Positions 1 to 11,786 of a DNA stretch of 64,000 bases are shown in pieces. The notes beneath the pieces are model-generated. The model saw nothing but the letters and a program-made list of their open reading frames with translations. It searched no databases and was not told the DNA's origin. The DNA comes from Colletotrichum lupini (Eukaryota; Ascomycota; Sordariomycetes; Glomerellales; Glomerellaceae). The stretch is taken from the NCBI RefSeq assembly GCF_023278565.1, contig NC_064678.1:6324001-6388000 (forward strand). The letters are read 5' to 3'. Position numbers and translations under genes: made by a program. Each line of letters starts with the position of its first letter. Position 1 is the stretch's first letter.

Positions 1-3000
1 TAATACCCGTTATTAATATATTAAGCATTATTAATACGATCTTCTATAGCGCCTAAAATTACCCTTTTCCTCTAGTTAACTATTATAATACCCTAATATC
101 TAAGATAATTTTATAAAAATCGTTTAAGCCGTACCTTTTATTTATATAAAATACCTATATAAGCTTAGTATTTAAGGGATCTAAGTAATATAAAAAGGAC
201 CCCTCTAGCTACCCCTAAATTTACTTAGTACTATATTCCTTCTTTTTAAATATTAAAAGAAATAGCATCTTCTCCTTAATTATTAAAAAAATAGGCTTTA
301 GCCTTATCAAATTTGCCCTTTTAGCCGCCTCCGTATTTATTATCTAAAGGACCTTCCTTTATTATTTATAAATAAAAGCCTACTTATTAAGAGCTTCCGC
401 TACCCTTTATTTATTTAGCTTCGTATATTTTCTAGAGGCTAACGGGGTAAAAAAAGAGTAGTTAATATTATTAATTTCGTTATAATTTAATTTATTAATA
501 TAAAGAGTAAGATCTTTTTTATTTTCTAAATCTCTTATAGGGGGTATATACTTTAGGCCGCTATTTTAGCTACCGTTACTAAGTTCTATACCCCCGGATC
601 TACCCTTATATATAATAAGGAATTAGTTAAACTAACGAGGGCTAGTTTTACTATCTATTACCCTCGACTTTTTATATTATTTATACGATTTAATACGCTC
701 TTCTTTAGAATAGTTACTTAACTAATATTTATCCTTTTTATAAATATAGTATTACTTCTTTTATTACCCTACTTATAAGTTAAATCTCTACTTATTTAAT
801 AAATCTAAGCCTCTTTATTAATAATTACTATATTTAGCCTCTTTTCTTTTCTTATTATACGTTTAATTAACCTAATATTATTAATAAGGGCCGTCGTACG
901 CTTAAAAATAAGTTTAGCGTAGCATTCTCGTTTTAATATTAAAACTAAATCTTAGCCTCGAGTAGAGCGTCTCGTAGTCTTTAAGTACTTAGTATAAGGT
1001 AATTTTTACTTTTAATATACGCTAAATTATAATATAAAAATATCCGACTTTCTACTCGTTTATCCCCTTATTTAGCTAGGTTTTTACTAGCTTATTAATT
1101 TAATTAATAAGCTCTTCGAGGATCTCTACTCGTAATTTACCCTTTATTATCCTAGCTATAAATATAAAAGAAATCGCTCGTAGCTTAGATAGGAGCTCTA
1201 AGTTCTTATTATAAGTCTCGAAGCGGCTTCGGATTACGTTAATTATATTAAAAAAGTCGTTTTAATTAAAATTACGCACCGCTTTATAGTAATAATTAGA
1301 GGCTTTACTTACGAGTACGATATTAATTACCGAATAGTACTAGTATTCCCTAATTCTAACTTTTTTATAATAATTATAAAATATCGTTAGGGTTTTTTAT
1401 AAAACCTTATACTTCCCCCTAAAATATAATTTCTCTTTTAAAAAGATCTTTTTAAAATCTATAAATTACCTTATATTTACTACTAGATTTTTAATATCTA
1501 TATATAATCCCTGCGTTACTACGTATTATTAATAACTTCGGGTCGTCTACCTCTTTTTTTATTAGTTAATTAGCGCCGAATTTCGTATTAATAGCGGTAA
1601 TAAGTTATAAATTAAAATAAGTAAAATTATTAATTATCGTACTTCTAATACTATATTTTACCCCAGTATATCCTTTTACGATAATAGATTTTTATTAGTA
1701 ATTATAAAGAGGAAATCTAGGTCGTTTACCTTTTTTTTAAATTCGTTAAAACGATTATACGCTCTATTAACTTATACTTAGTTCTATAATACGAATTCCT
1801 CTTTTATAATTATCACTACTAATATTTTATATAGCTCTCGTAATTATAATTACGCTAGTAATACCCCTCGCTTATAAAGGAATTTATTAACTACTTTCGC
1901 AATTCCTAAGCTTATACTCACGAACTATTTATCTAGTTAGTAACTAAGGTCGTTTATAATTTCGTAAAATAAGGGTTACCCCTATAGCCCCTTTTTTTTT
2001 AAACCTTAGTTAAATAAATTAATACTATATTAATTCATTTACTATTAGGCTAATTTACGATTTTATATATCTACGTCCCCTAATAGTCCGGGTTAATATT
2101 TACTTATTTATAAGGGATTAGGATTCTATTTAAGATCGGGTTTTATCCTCTCTTTTTTTACTTTAATTCGCTAAGGGTCGTACTTTAGCTTATACCTATA
2201 TTAGCGGTCGCTAGTATATTTAATCTTAATAGGGATATATTTAATTTGCGCGCTAGTTATAGTAAATCTGTGCTTTTACTACCTAACGAATTTATTAAGG
2301 TCTAAGAAATTCCTACTTCTTCTCGCCGTCTCGCTACTACTCTTATTTTTATTATTTTTAATAATTACTACTACCCTTTTAAATCGCTAGCTATCGTATT
2401 TATTAAAATCCTCCTTTTTATTTAGTATAAAAGGATAGGTTTTAGTAATTCTTTTTAATAATAGTAGCGGCAGACGTTTATATTACTATAAGAAGATATA
2501 GTAATTAGTCTTAGGATCTTTATTAATTACCGATTTCTATTATTTTATATACTTCTAGCCTCTTAAACCTCGTACTCTTTATAATCTTTAAATAGCTTCC
2601 TTCCCTAACCTACTTTTTCTAAAGTAATATTTTATAAAAATAGTTAAAAATAGACGCCGGGCGGCTTATAAAAGAGCTATATAAGCTATTAAGAACCGTA
2701 TAGGCTATTAAGTACGGTTAACGAAGTTAAGCCCTCCTTCTTATAAAATTATAAATTTTAAGGACTTATTAAAAATACTTACTTATTACTCATACGCAGT
2801 AGGGTTAAATACTTTAAAAGTCTTATCTTTTACGGCCTCTTAGTACCCTATTTTATATTTTTTAAGCAGTCTTTTTCGTAACTTACTTATAGTTAGGTAA
2901 TTATCGCTTACTAGCGATCCCTTTTATTACTTAGTTAATTTTTTAAAATTAGTAATTTCGCGCCGGGAGCTAGTATAAAAAGAAGCCTTTTAATAGCTTT

Positions 3001-3965
3001 TTAAAAAATTCTTTTCTTTTTCCCTTAGATCCTTATCTTTTTAACCTTTTCTTAAGTTAATAATAACTCTAGCGAGAGGTTATAGGACTACTTTAGGGTA
3101 GCTACCTTCTTCTTAAATTAATTTCCGAGATCCGTAATACTCTTAACTTGATACTATTAGGACCTCTAAATCCCTTTTTTTTTTATTAAACCGTCCCTTA
3201 TATTATATTCCTAAGTAATACCCGGGGGGTAGTTAAAAGAGCTACGAAGAGGTCATTTAAATCGCGGGCTTAAGGTCGTACCCGTAAGATCCTCGTAATA
3301 ATAAACTTTTCTATATACTATAAATCTCTTAATTTAATAACTTTTATAAAGTTACCTTCGCTACTAAATAAGAATATTTATATTTAGAGATCCCCTTTTT
3401 TAATTATATAGTACTTTTTTATATTATATTATTAAGCTCGTTCGTTATGCTAATTAATTAAGTAAGTAGTTATTACGTAAGTATTTCCTTTTATTAATTT
3501 AATTAGTTAATTTCTAATTATAGGCCGGCTATAAAAAAGTCGTTTAATAAAAAAGCTACTCGGGGCGATAGTAAAATACTAATTACTTAAGTAGTTCTAT
3601 TAATTAACGTAGTTTAATATAATAAACGTCGACCTCTCGTAAATAAAAAAGGGCTACGATTACTTAATTCCGTACGGTATTCGAGAATTACCTCCTTTTT
3701 TATCTACTTCTATAAGGTTAATTAGTACGAATCTCCTATCTTATATAGTATTAAAAAGTCGTCTTTTTTACGTAATAAAATACCTTACCGATTTATAATA
3801 ATAGAATTTAACTACTAATTAGTGTTAGTATCCCTATTATAGGGTAGTTAGTTCGAACCGTAATTAATAAAAAGATTAATTAAACTATATAAATATTTGC
3901 GTAATAGGTATAAAAAAGAGGTTCTAACCGTAGGTTAGGCTAGCTACGATAATCGTAAATAGGGC
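1..3965. repeat. RIP-degraded AT-rich repeat block
   Basis: Low-GC sequence in which CpA and TpG are nearly absent, TpA is very common and CpG is retained; the first 60 bases hold one CA and no TG. This is the signature of repeat-induced point mutation, in which CpA is changed to TpA on both strands of duplicated DNA. Stops occur densely in all frames and no protein family can be read. The left end lies outside the window. The right end is sharp, at about 3960, where normal composition starts with two direct copies of GGCCCCT (3963-3969 and 3974-3980) separated by AATT. A dead transposon or several nested ones are the likely source, but class and termini cannot be assigned. Confidence 0.85.
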
Positions 3966-3971
3966 CCCTAA

Positions 3972-4955
3972 TTGGCCCCTGCGCAGTCGGCTGTATGCCG
4001 CGGTCGAATTAGACTTCTAATCCAACAATACCACATCCCCAACCCCTTCAAGTGCGTTGCGATGTTGTTTTCCAAAGGCAACTTCAGCGTCATCCTGATA
4101 GGTTCTATAACCTATGCAGTCAAGATGACATTGCAAAGCTCACTGTCAGCCCAATGCATTGATGTCTACAAGTTGAATTATCTAGAAGCAGGGCTCATTT
4201 ACCTACCTTCAGGGGTAGGAGGTGCGATAGCGTCATATACGACAGGTCCGTAGTACATGGACGCCTCATCCTTGTACAGCACGACTTGAACATCACCTTG
4301 ACTGACGGGTTGGCAGGCAAACTTCTAGACAAAAACATCCAGAGGGTATCCATGAGGCAAGGACGAGACAGCCGATATCGTCGAGGTGATGACATATCGG
4401 ACTTTCCAATCGAAGAGGCACGGCTTGCGGGGATCTACATGCTAGTTGCTCTAAGCTCAGTTACCACCGCAGGCTATGGAGTGAGTCTCATGCAAGAATC
4501 GGTATGTAGTACATCACAGACTGGTCTCCGGCTTGGGTAAGGTGCCCCCAGCTGGCGACCTCCCGAAACTAGGGCCTTATTGACCATACCAGCACATTGC
4601 CGTTCCTTTGGTGATGCAATTCATCGGCGGTGCCACCACTTCGAGTATATTCACAGTCAGTGCAAATTTCCGAGTCAACTACCACGTTTCACAGTTCTTA
4701 ACTCATCGCCTTCAGGTTTGCGGCACCCTTCTGACGGACTTGAACCCCAAAGCATCAGCAACAGTCCAGGCGTCGTACAATCTTGTACGGTGCATTGGAG
4801 CGGGCGCTGCCATCGCGGCTCAGCAACCCTTGACAAACGCCACGGGCTTGGGCTGGAGCTTTGGCATATTTTCACTAATTATGTTGTTCGCAGCCCCGTT
4901 GGCCATGTTGCTCAGGAAAAAGGGTCTGAGATGGAGGGTATCCCCGAAAACCTGA
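3972..4955 (+). pseudogene. MFS transporter, 3' half only (N-terminal half lost)
   Basis: Three exons can be joined without any stop: up to 4245, 4317-4501 and 4593-4955, with GT..AG introns 4246-4316 and 4502-4592. The join at the first intron restores a TTGKLLD segment and the second restores QESHIAVPLVMQF. The product, about 270 residues, matches the second half of fungal drug:H+ antiporter-type major facilitator proteins: a membrane segment followed by GLIYLPSGVGG, then GTLLTDLNPKASATVQASYNLVRC and a last helix ending in a basic tail. There is no N-terminal half (helices 1-6): upstream sequence turns into the RIP-degraded block within a few bases. Codons 5' of QQYHIPNP may not belong to the gene. 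Most likely an efflux-pump gene truncated by transposon insertion or deletion. The spliceable remainder suggests recent loss. Confidence 0.7.
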
Positions 4956-6356
4956 CCCTGAGGGAGAGTCAGACTATGAAATGATTTGTTCTGCATTGCC
5001 AACTTTCAGTGAGAGCTTCTCGGATCCTCGATCTGGGACAAGCAGACTTCGATTGCTCACGAATGGGGCAGAGAAGATGTGCCTCGTAGGGTTCATGTTA
5101 TCATCGGTCATGTAAAGGCCCCGCTGCTTGACTGGGACGTCTGCTTAGCCCCCGCGATGACCGTTGAAAGCCACATCTACACCTCAGCTTCCCGCCCCTC
5201 CACCTCCATTCGTGAGGTCAAAGAGATCGAAGCTACCGGCCGTTCTATCCGACATAGGCGACTTATCCATTGCGACCGAGTTCTGCACATATCAACACAG
5301 ATTAAATGACTCCGCGTCCGCGTTCCTGCAACTTCAGCACAAAGTGATAGAGCCGCGTTGATAACATGGTAATAAGTATATAGACTTGGCAACTCAGGAG
5401 GCTAAGCTAACCTCAACCTAGACCCACATACCTCCCATCTCCTCGGCACTCCCTCCACCCAACCCAGCGATTCCAGTCACTGCATTCAAACTCACCTTCT
5501 CCATCAAGAGGAGCAAGCAAACAATCATCAGGTCCCATTCCCGGGCTTTCAAGCGGACATATAAGGGGTCAAGCGCAGAAGATCAACATCTCGCCAGACA
5601 TTACGTCGCCCCGACCTAAAATCATCGTGAGTGGCCAACTACAAGGATCCTACGTGGAGCTTGGTCTAATACCCAACGTGGAGTCCTTCCCCCTGTTTCA
5701 AATCAACCAATTTTTTGAAGTAAGTCTTTTACACAATTTTGTGTGACTTACCTGGCCTTTACGGGATGCCAAGAGTATAACGGATTCGGGGACTTGTGGA
5801 AGGGCGGTAGGGAGGGAAAGAGGATGGAGGGACTCGAAGACGGATCTAGAAGATTAGGATGGCGGCCGACAACGATGGGACTGCGATAAAGGTTAAGAGT
5901 TAGGAACAAGCTTGTCTTGAGGAGTTGTGCTGCAGCGCAGCAAATTCGCATCGCATTTGAAAGGCCACCCAGCAGCTGTCAACAACTTGTATCTCGCTGC
6001 TTTTCTAACAAGGGGTCTGTGTCTCATGGACCCCGAAACCGATATCGTCTATGCCGAAGAAAGAGTAGTAAACAATGACAAGAAACGAAGCGAATAGCAG
6101 ATAGCGGGGTCAAGCTCCCCGGATGCAGTGAATCAAACAGTAAACCAATGGCCGTGGCCATTTCTTTTCCTCCTTCTTCCGTCCGCTGCGACAGCTCAAA
6201 GTCTGTCGCGACCATGCTGTTGTAATCCAATGCCCAGAGTTATCCGCCGACCCCAATGTAATGATGCCAACACTCATGTTGAAGACAAAAAAGAGATAAA
6301 ACCCGTGTTTCCCCAAACGCCGTTTGGTGTTGCGCCGACACCAATGATGCAATCGC
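4956..6356. other. Intergenic, no gene seen
   Basis: About 1.4 kb of mixed-composition DNA between the truncated MFS gene and the 3' end of the DMT transporter. Only short overlapping open frames are present, with no recognisable domain or plausible splice-joined product. The right part should hold the 3' UTR and poly(A) region of the minus-strand transporter. Confidence 0.5.
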
Positions 6357-7961
6357 CTAGTCCTCGCGTTCCCTTTCACTATCATCGCCGCTATCGGTGA
6401 GGTCGACTGCCTTGTGCGCTTCGGCTTCGGTCATCTCTCGCCATGTACTCCAGCTCAACATGCCGAATGCGATCATAATCATGACACCGCCGATGAGAGC
6501 TGCAGCGCTGAGTGGCTCGCCAGTGCGCAGCCAGTCGGTAATGGCAACGATGAAGATTGTCAGCAGACTGGCGACACTGGACAAAACAGGGCTCGTCAGG
6601 CTGATCAAGACCAGGAAGCTGCCGGCAAAAGTCGCATTCATAACGACACTGCAGAAAAGCATCCAAGCCGTGTATCCCGTCGGCAAGTCAAATTTCTCAA
6701 TACCAGTCCAGTGCAGAATGGGAAGCGGAATCCACAGCACCGTAAGCGTGAAGAGACCGATGCAGGAACCGAATGTGTTGGCGAAGATCATGCCGCGATT
6801 AGGGCTACAGCCTTCAGGCGGGCAAGCATATCGCTTGTAAAGGACCTCGTAGAGACCGTAGAGGACGGATCCAACACCGATGATCAGGTTGCCAGTGACA
6901 CGGTTCCCGGCCGCCTGCTGATGAGCGGCATCATCCTCGCCGGGACTAGTGTCACCGTATGCGACGATCAAGACACCAGCAATGGCCACAATGACGGCAA
7001 GAGACTTGTCGAGGCGTAAAGGCTCCTTCAGCAGCGGAACTGAAAAGACGTAGGCGAAGAAAGCAGAGCAGTTGTAGATGGCCGTCAAATCGGAGGGAGT
7101 TGTCAAGTTCACAGCGACATACCAGCTCAAGCCACCAATAGTCAGAGCAGACGTAACGAAGGCCGTGGTCTTGACGATATAAGTCCACGGGGAGACGCGG
7201 GGCTGCGGGCTGGGTCGCGCATAGTCGAGGTCCTGTCTCTGGACCATGATGGCGGTGGTGTGAAGCAGCTCAGTGTGTCGTCGCCAGAAGGATGCCCAAG
7301 AGACTTTGCGCTTATTGAATCGCAGGAACAGCAGCTGGACAGGCCACAGCATCACCCAGGAGCCATGGGTCAGGTAGAGCATGCAGTAAGCCTTGTCCCA
7401 GTGCAGTTCCTGCTGGATGTATGCCGACAACTCGGTCTGGATGACGAAGGATACTAAGCTGATAAGCAGGACGAAGGCCGCAATGATGTATTTTCTTCGA
7501 GCGTTCGCTGTGATGGTCGAGGGAGAGTGGGCTCGCATGGTCGAACCTCGAGAGAAGGCCGGTCGACTCGGGGTCAGCAAGGGGCTGGCTCCTCGGGAGC
7601 GAGTGGAATAGCTCCTGCCGCGGTGGTCGTCATCTTCGTCGTCCTTTGCGTTTAGAAGAGGTTGCCCGGAGCGAGAGTTGTGATTTCGAAGGAGGGGGGG
7701 ACGTTGGCTGTCCATTTCGTCGTCTTGGTCGTCGTAATCGTGTTTGAAGTAGTCGTCGTCGGCGGATCGCAATGCATCAAATTCGGCCAGGCGCTGGTCG
7801 AGCCCGGGGCTCCGTCCAGGGCTGCTGGTACCACTACCGATATAATCTGAAATGTTGGAATCGCATGTGGTTGCGCTCAAGGGAGGGTTATGGGAATGAT
7901 CGTGTCGCAAATGGGGGAGGTTGAGGGTTCCATCCGGCCCTGTGTTGAGTCTGGGAGGCAT
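6357..7961 (-). CDS. DMT/EamA-family membrane transporter
   Basis: Intronless frame of 534 residues. Residues 1 to about 155 are hydrophilic, rich in Ser, Asp and Arg, with an acidic patch near 68-83, so this end is probably a cytosolic regulatory region. From about residue 157 there are roughly ten hydrophobic segments arranged as in the drug/metabolite transporter superfamily (EamA/DUF6, SLC35-like). Typical pieces are the TAIYNCSAFFAYVFS segment before a PLLKEPL turn, and AVIVAIAGVLIVAYGD. It resembles the fungal YML018C/THI74-type vacuolar or endomembrane proteins, whose substrate is poorly defined. The start chosen is the ATG at 7959-7961, because the frame upstream stays open to 8444 but reads like a translated pyrimidine-rich leader rather than conserved protein. 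It ends with an acidic DSGDDSERERED tail. Confidence 0.85.
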   Translation of the reverse strand: MPPRLNTGPDGTLNLPHLRHDHSHNPPLSATTCDSNISDYIGSGTSSPGRSPGLDQRLAEFDALRSADDDYFKHDYDDQDDEMDSQRPPLLRNHNSRSGQPLLNAKDDEDDDHRGRSYSTRSRGASPLLTPSRPAFSRGSTMRAHSPSTITANARRKYIIAAFVLLISLVSFVIQTELSAYIQQELHWDKAYCMLYLTHGSWVMLWPVQLLFLRFNKRKVSWASFWRRHTELLHTTAIMVQRQDLDYARPSPQPRVSPWTYIVKTTAFVTSALTIGGLSWYVAVNLTTPSDLTAIYNCSAFFAYVFSVPLLKEPLRLDKSLAVIVAIAGVLIVAYGDTSPGEDDAAHQQAAGNRVTGNLIIGVGSVLYGLYEVLYKRYACPPEGCSPNRGMIFANTFGSCIGLFTLTVLWIPLPILHWTGIEKFDLPTGYTAWMLFCSVVMNATFAGSFLVLISLTSPVLSSVASLLTIFIVAITDWLRTGEPLSAAALIGGVMIMIAFGMLSWSTWREMTEAEAHKAVDLTDSGDDSERERED

Positions 7962-9392
7962 AAGAAGGGATAAAAGGAACGTAAGAATGGGAAGGGGGGG
8001 GGACACCAGGAGATAATAGCGAGAGTCTGAGAGAAAGAGATAAGAGAGACCGAGAAAGAGTAATGGTAAGGTACACAGAGAAAGGCTAATCAAGTGAAGG
8101 AGTGACTTGAACGGGGAAACCAATTGCTGCACAGGCAGAAAGCTGCAAGTTGGCTCGAGTAAGGAAGGGGTACGCAGTTGACGCAGTATGCGAGTCGAGT
8201 GCTTGTCGGGAATGGATCTGTACAGTTGGACACTTTTTTCGCTTTGGTAGGAGTGGAGAGTGGATACTACAGTAAACTGGCGCATGGAAGTTGCCAAACC
8301 CAGGCCTCGGGACGGGATGCAGGAAAATGCGGCGGACGGGCATACGGGATTGTGGGAATGCAATACCTTCCTTAGACACTTTCGCTTTACAATGGGGTGC
8401 GTACGGATACTTGCTGTCTCTTTGGTACCGTATCCCGTACTCACGAGGTATCTTCATCGCCCCGTGGTGGTGACGAGTGACATATCCATGACCCAGCAAG
8501 GTGACTTTTGATAGGGCCATCCCTACGCCGCCGAGACACAGCTAACTTGGCTTACTTGCTGCTTTCCACTTGGCACCGGCCAGATTGGCGGGCATGAGCG
8601 GTTCGCGCGGAAGGGGTCTTCCCCCCATATTTCCCCCCCACTCTCCTCGGTCTCCTGCAATGCTGCACACGCAACACCTCCAACACTCAGCCCTCCAAAC
8701 TTACGCAGCCTCTCCGTCGCTATCGCTCTCACACCGTTGTCCGTCCTTGATAATACTAGGTACCTATGGTATCCGAACCAGAGGTTAGACATCTCGTCTG
8801 GTCGCGACTATCTTGCGCACCGTCGTCTCTGCCCTACCGTTGTACCAAATCAAGTACCCAGATACCACACCCTTCCGCCAATTCTCACGCACGTCACAAG
8901 TTGCGGTCAGGAGCAGAACGACAAGCCTGTCACCTGCGTCTGATAACTCTGGTGAGGTCAGCCTCTAACATATCTTAGCGTTTGCCCGGCTATCATAGCT
9001 GCACCACTGCGGCGGTATGCATACAACTTGAACCACCCTGCCACGCTTACCACCAACCGAAGGAGGGTAAAGAGAAGAGGGCCTCAAAACGGCATTTCCC
9101 CTCGCCCCATGTTCCATCCTCCAGCCTGACGCCATCACGCATGGCGTCGCATGACTGGAAAGTCTGGCATTGGTCCCAGCTGCCACACCGACTAAAGCAC
9201 ACCCTCACATCCCGCGCCAGAGATCGCTTCAAGAACAGGGTACATTCATGTGCCTCGATTCTGACATCTGATACGACCATTTGCCCATTACTACCACAAA
9301 GACTACAAAGAATCAAACTTTGCCCGTATTTACCACGGCAATTCTTTCAACCTCGCATCAGAATTCTGCCCGCTCATCGGACTTGAGCCCGA
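7962..9392. other. Leader of the DMT gene and intergenic DNA
   Basis: The 480 bp next to the transporter start are pyrimidine-rich on the minus strand and keep the same frame open, as expected of a fungal 5' leader. From about 8520 to 9390 no coding frame is convincing. A TAGGTACCTA palindrome-type motif lies near 8757-8766. The 3' end of the minus-strand reductase comes next, so both flanking genes point left. Confidence 0.5.
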
Positions 9393-10560
9393 TCACTTGG
9401 CCCCTTCGCCGAACAGCTTCTCCCGGGTGTTGTACTTGTACTCGAGGTCCAGGTGCCAGTAGTTGGTCGTGTCCGCCTTGGAAACAGCCCACGCCTGATC
9501 GAGCGCATCAACCACTGCCTTGGGGAGAGGACCCTTTTCGAGCTGGTTGAGGTTATCCTCAAGCTGCTGCACGCTCGAGATGCCAATGATAATGCCGTCG
9601 TTACCGGCGTCCCCGGTCTTGAGACCCGAGTGGTGCACCGTCCAGCGCAGCGCCGTCTCAATCATGGTCAGCCCGTGCTCCTCCACCGCCTGTTCGATGA
9701 TCTGAAGCGCCTTGAACGTGCTCTCGCGGAAGTAGCGCTTGCGGTAGTTGCCTCCCGTGCCGTGGTTGTCCGAGAAGCGGCCCTCCGTCGGAACGATGTC
9801 CTTTGACTTGATCTTGCCCGAAAACAGACCGCCAGCAATGGGGTTGTACACGACGAGGTCGAGTCCGTAACGGCGCAGAGCCGGGATCAGCTCGGGCTCG
9901 ATGCTGCGCGTGATGACATTGTACATGCCCTGGTATATCGTCGGCCGGACCCAACCGTTGTACTTGGCTGTTAAGACCACTTCGGCCACCTCAAACGCGG
10001 TAAAGTTGCTGAGGCCTAGCCTCACGAACTTGCCTTGCTTGTGGAGCTTATCCAGAGCCTCAAGCGTCTCTGCGAATGGGGTTGCACGATCCTGTGAGCC
10101 ACTATTAGTCACTATCCGAGACCATACTCAGGAACATAGTTCGTACCGCAGCATGGAGGTACAAGATCTATCAACGTATAATTAGCTTAACCCCTGACTA
10201 GATGGCCCTTTCATGTTCACTCACATCGACGGAATCGGTGCCGAGCTCCTTCAAGCTAGTCTCGACAGACTCAATCACCTTGTCCCCGGCATGATCGCCA
10301 GGCTGTCCGGGATATTGGACCTTGGTGGCGAGCGTCAAACCCCTCTCCTTCCACTTGGCCTCACGAGTAAAGGCCTCTTGCTTCCTGCCCACATACACTC
10401 GGGCTGTATCGACCTCGTTGTAACCGCGAGCCTGGAAAACATCGAGAGCCTTGTTGTACGTCTCGAGATCGGTAATTCGGGCACCGGCGGACTCATCAGG
10501 TCCGAAGGTCATGAGACCCAGGATGATGCGGTTCTTGGGGTTTGAAGCGATGAGAGGCAT
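9393..10560 (-). CDS. Aldo-keto reductase, AKR7-like (three exons with a 21-nt microexon)
   Basis: NADPH-dependent reductase of aldehydes or ketones in the aflatoxin-aldehyde-reductase (AKR7/AKR12) group, probably cytosolic. Exons on the minus strand are 10225-10560, 10147-10167 and 9393-10091, and all are multiples of three. Introns are 10168-10224 and 10092-10146 (57 and 55 nt), both GT..AG. The product is 351 residues, usual for the family. The tetrad is complete: Asp51 and Tyr56 (DTARVYVGRKQE), Lys80 (LATK) and His117. The His lies in the microexon, which encodes ILYLHAA and joins to DRATPFAETLEALDKLHKQGKF. Further AKR features are RLGLSNF, IYQGMYN and YNPIAGGLFSGK. A TATA-like box sits about 130 bp upstream of the ATG. 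It is divergent from the Mbp1-type gene. The physiological substrate is unknown. Confidence 0.9.
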
Positions 10561-10690
10561 GGTGAAAGCTGGGGGATCCTTGAGTAAGACGAGTAAGGCA
10601 AGGTGGAGAGGAGCTAAACGCCGGGGATAACTATTTTGAGAAAGACGCACAAACCTTTAGACGTGTCTGGGAAATGGGAAGCGTCGAGAT

Positions 10691-10700
10691 ATTTATATAA
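10691..10700 (-). promoter_or_regulatory. TATA-like element of the aldo-keto reductase gene
   Basis: TTATATAAAT on the minus strand, about 130 bp upstream of the reductase ATG. Its position and sequence fit a TATA box; transcript start data are not available. Confidence 0.45.
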
Positions 10701-11786
10701 CTCTTTGGTCCGGTACGGGGATATCGCGAGAATGCCAATAATTTGCGTTCTCGAAGCGATGTCGTGATCAGATAGGCTCGACAAGCTGCTTCGAAGTGGG
10801 CTTCATAGGAGTCAGAATGCCATGGACCCCACCATCTTGGCGGGGTAGGTGAGATACGTGCGACATCTGAAGACGTCACGGCGCCGGTGCGGCCAGTGAG
10901 AGGGATTACTAATGGCGACCTGGCGGTAGAGCTGTAACTTTACCATGCCGAAACCCCCCCGTAATCGGATAGGAGTCAGCCAGTTACATGTTGAAGCTAT
11001 GGCAAACATTCATTTCTTGGGGGTCTATTGGCAAACACTCCGGCCTTCCCTGGCGTTGTTTGTTCTGATAAGTCCGATAACTCCTACGCTGTTGTATGAA
11101 GGCGGTGATCTCTTCTCTGCAAGAAAATGAAGCTTTGAGATGTATCGCACAAAGGTTGCATTCTTGTCGGCTGGCGGTAAGCTGTGCGAGTAAAGCCGGT
11201 AAGAGCAATATCTTGTTGGCAACTGCTCGTTCCTATGGAGACTTCAAAGAGACGAATATTGGGATGGAAGGAGCGCTGGGCCTTTGGTGACAATACCGTG
11301 GAAGCTCAGACCACCGATGAAAGAGAGAGACACGTGACCCCGGTAACTCGCTTTGAAGCGCTCTCGGCCACTCATTTATTCATCCAAAGAAAGAAGGAGA
11401 GCCCCACAGCCCCGTGTTGACGCTCGGGCCCTTCTCTTTCGCGCGCGTAGCCGCTTGGCTAAAGTGCTCTTTCGCGTAAAAGGTAATCTAAAGAAGGCGC
11501 GTCTCGCGTCGTCGACGTGCCCTTTCCTTCAAACCACCAAAGTGCATCCACTCCAAACCTGGTGAAATTTCCGTGATACTGGTCCTCAACCCCGAGCCTC
11601 ATCGACCCTTCGCCTCCACAACTACCACTCACACCCCGAACGAAACGCCACACCAAGTGCTCCCACCCGCCCCATCCACGATATCGCTCTCTCTCACGTC
11701 GAATAGACCAAAAACACTGCCAACGTGCCTCCTGATCTTAATACGAGAAGTCCGCAGGGCCTGTCCCTTGCTCCAGGTCGGCGACG
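10701..11786. other. Divergent promoter region between AKR and Mbp1-type genes
   Basis: Intergenic DNA with no supported gene. The last 400 bp before the Mbp1-type ATG become pyrimidine-rich and contain two CGCGAAA-type cell-cycle boxes (listed separately). The short overlapping frames seen between 11000 and 11420 have no recognisable content. Confidence 0.5.
11437..11476 (-). promoter_or_regulatory. Paired SCB-like sites (CGCGAAA)
   Basis: TTTCGCG occurs at 11437-11443 and again at 11470-11476, 33 bp apart, and reads CGCGAAA on the minus strand. This is the core of the Swi4/SBF cell-cycle box. They lie 310-350 bp upstream of the start of a gene for a factor of the same DNA-binding family, so autoregulation is possible. 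Binding is inferred from the motif only. Confidence 0.4.

Noticed and set aside
4688..4717. Possible third intron (GT..CAG, 30 nt) in the MFS remnant before VCGTLLTDL
   Set aside because: Too short for a fungal intron, and the sequence stays in frame without removal.
7962..8444. 161-codon upstream extension of the DMT transporter frame
   Set aside because: The extension is rich in Leu, Ser and Pro from a CT-rich leader, and the ATG at 7961 starts a sequence with typical N-terminal composition. A longer isoform cannot be fully excluded.
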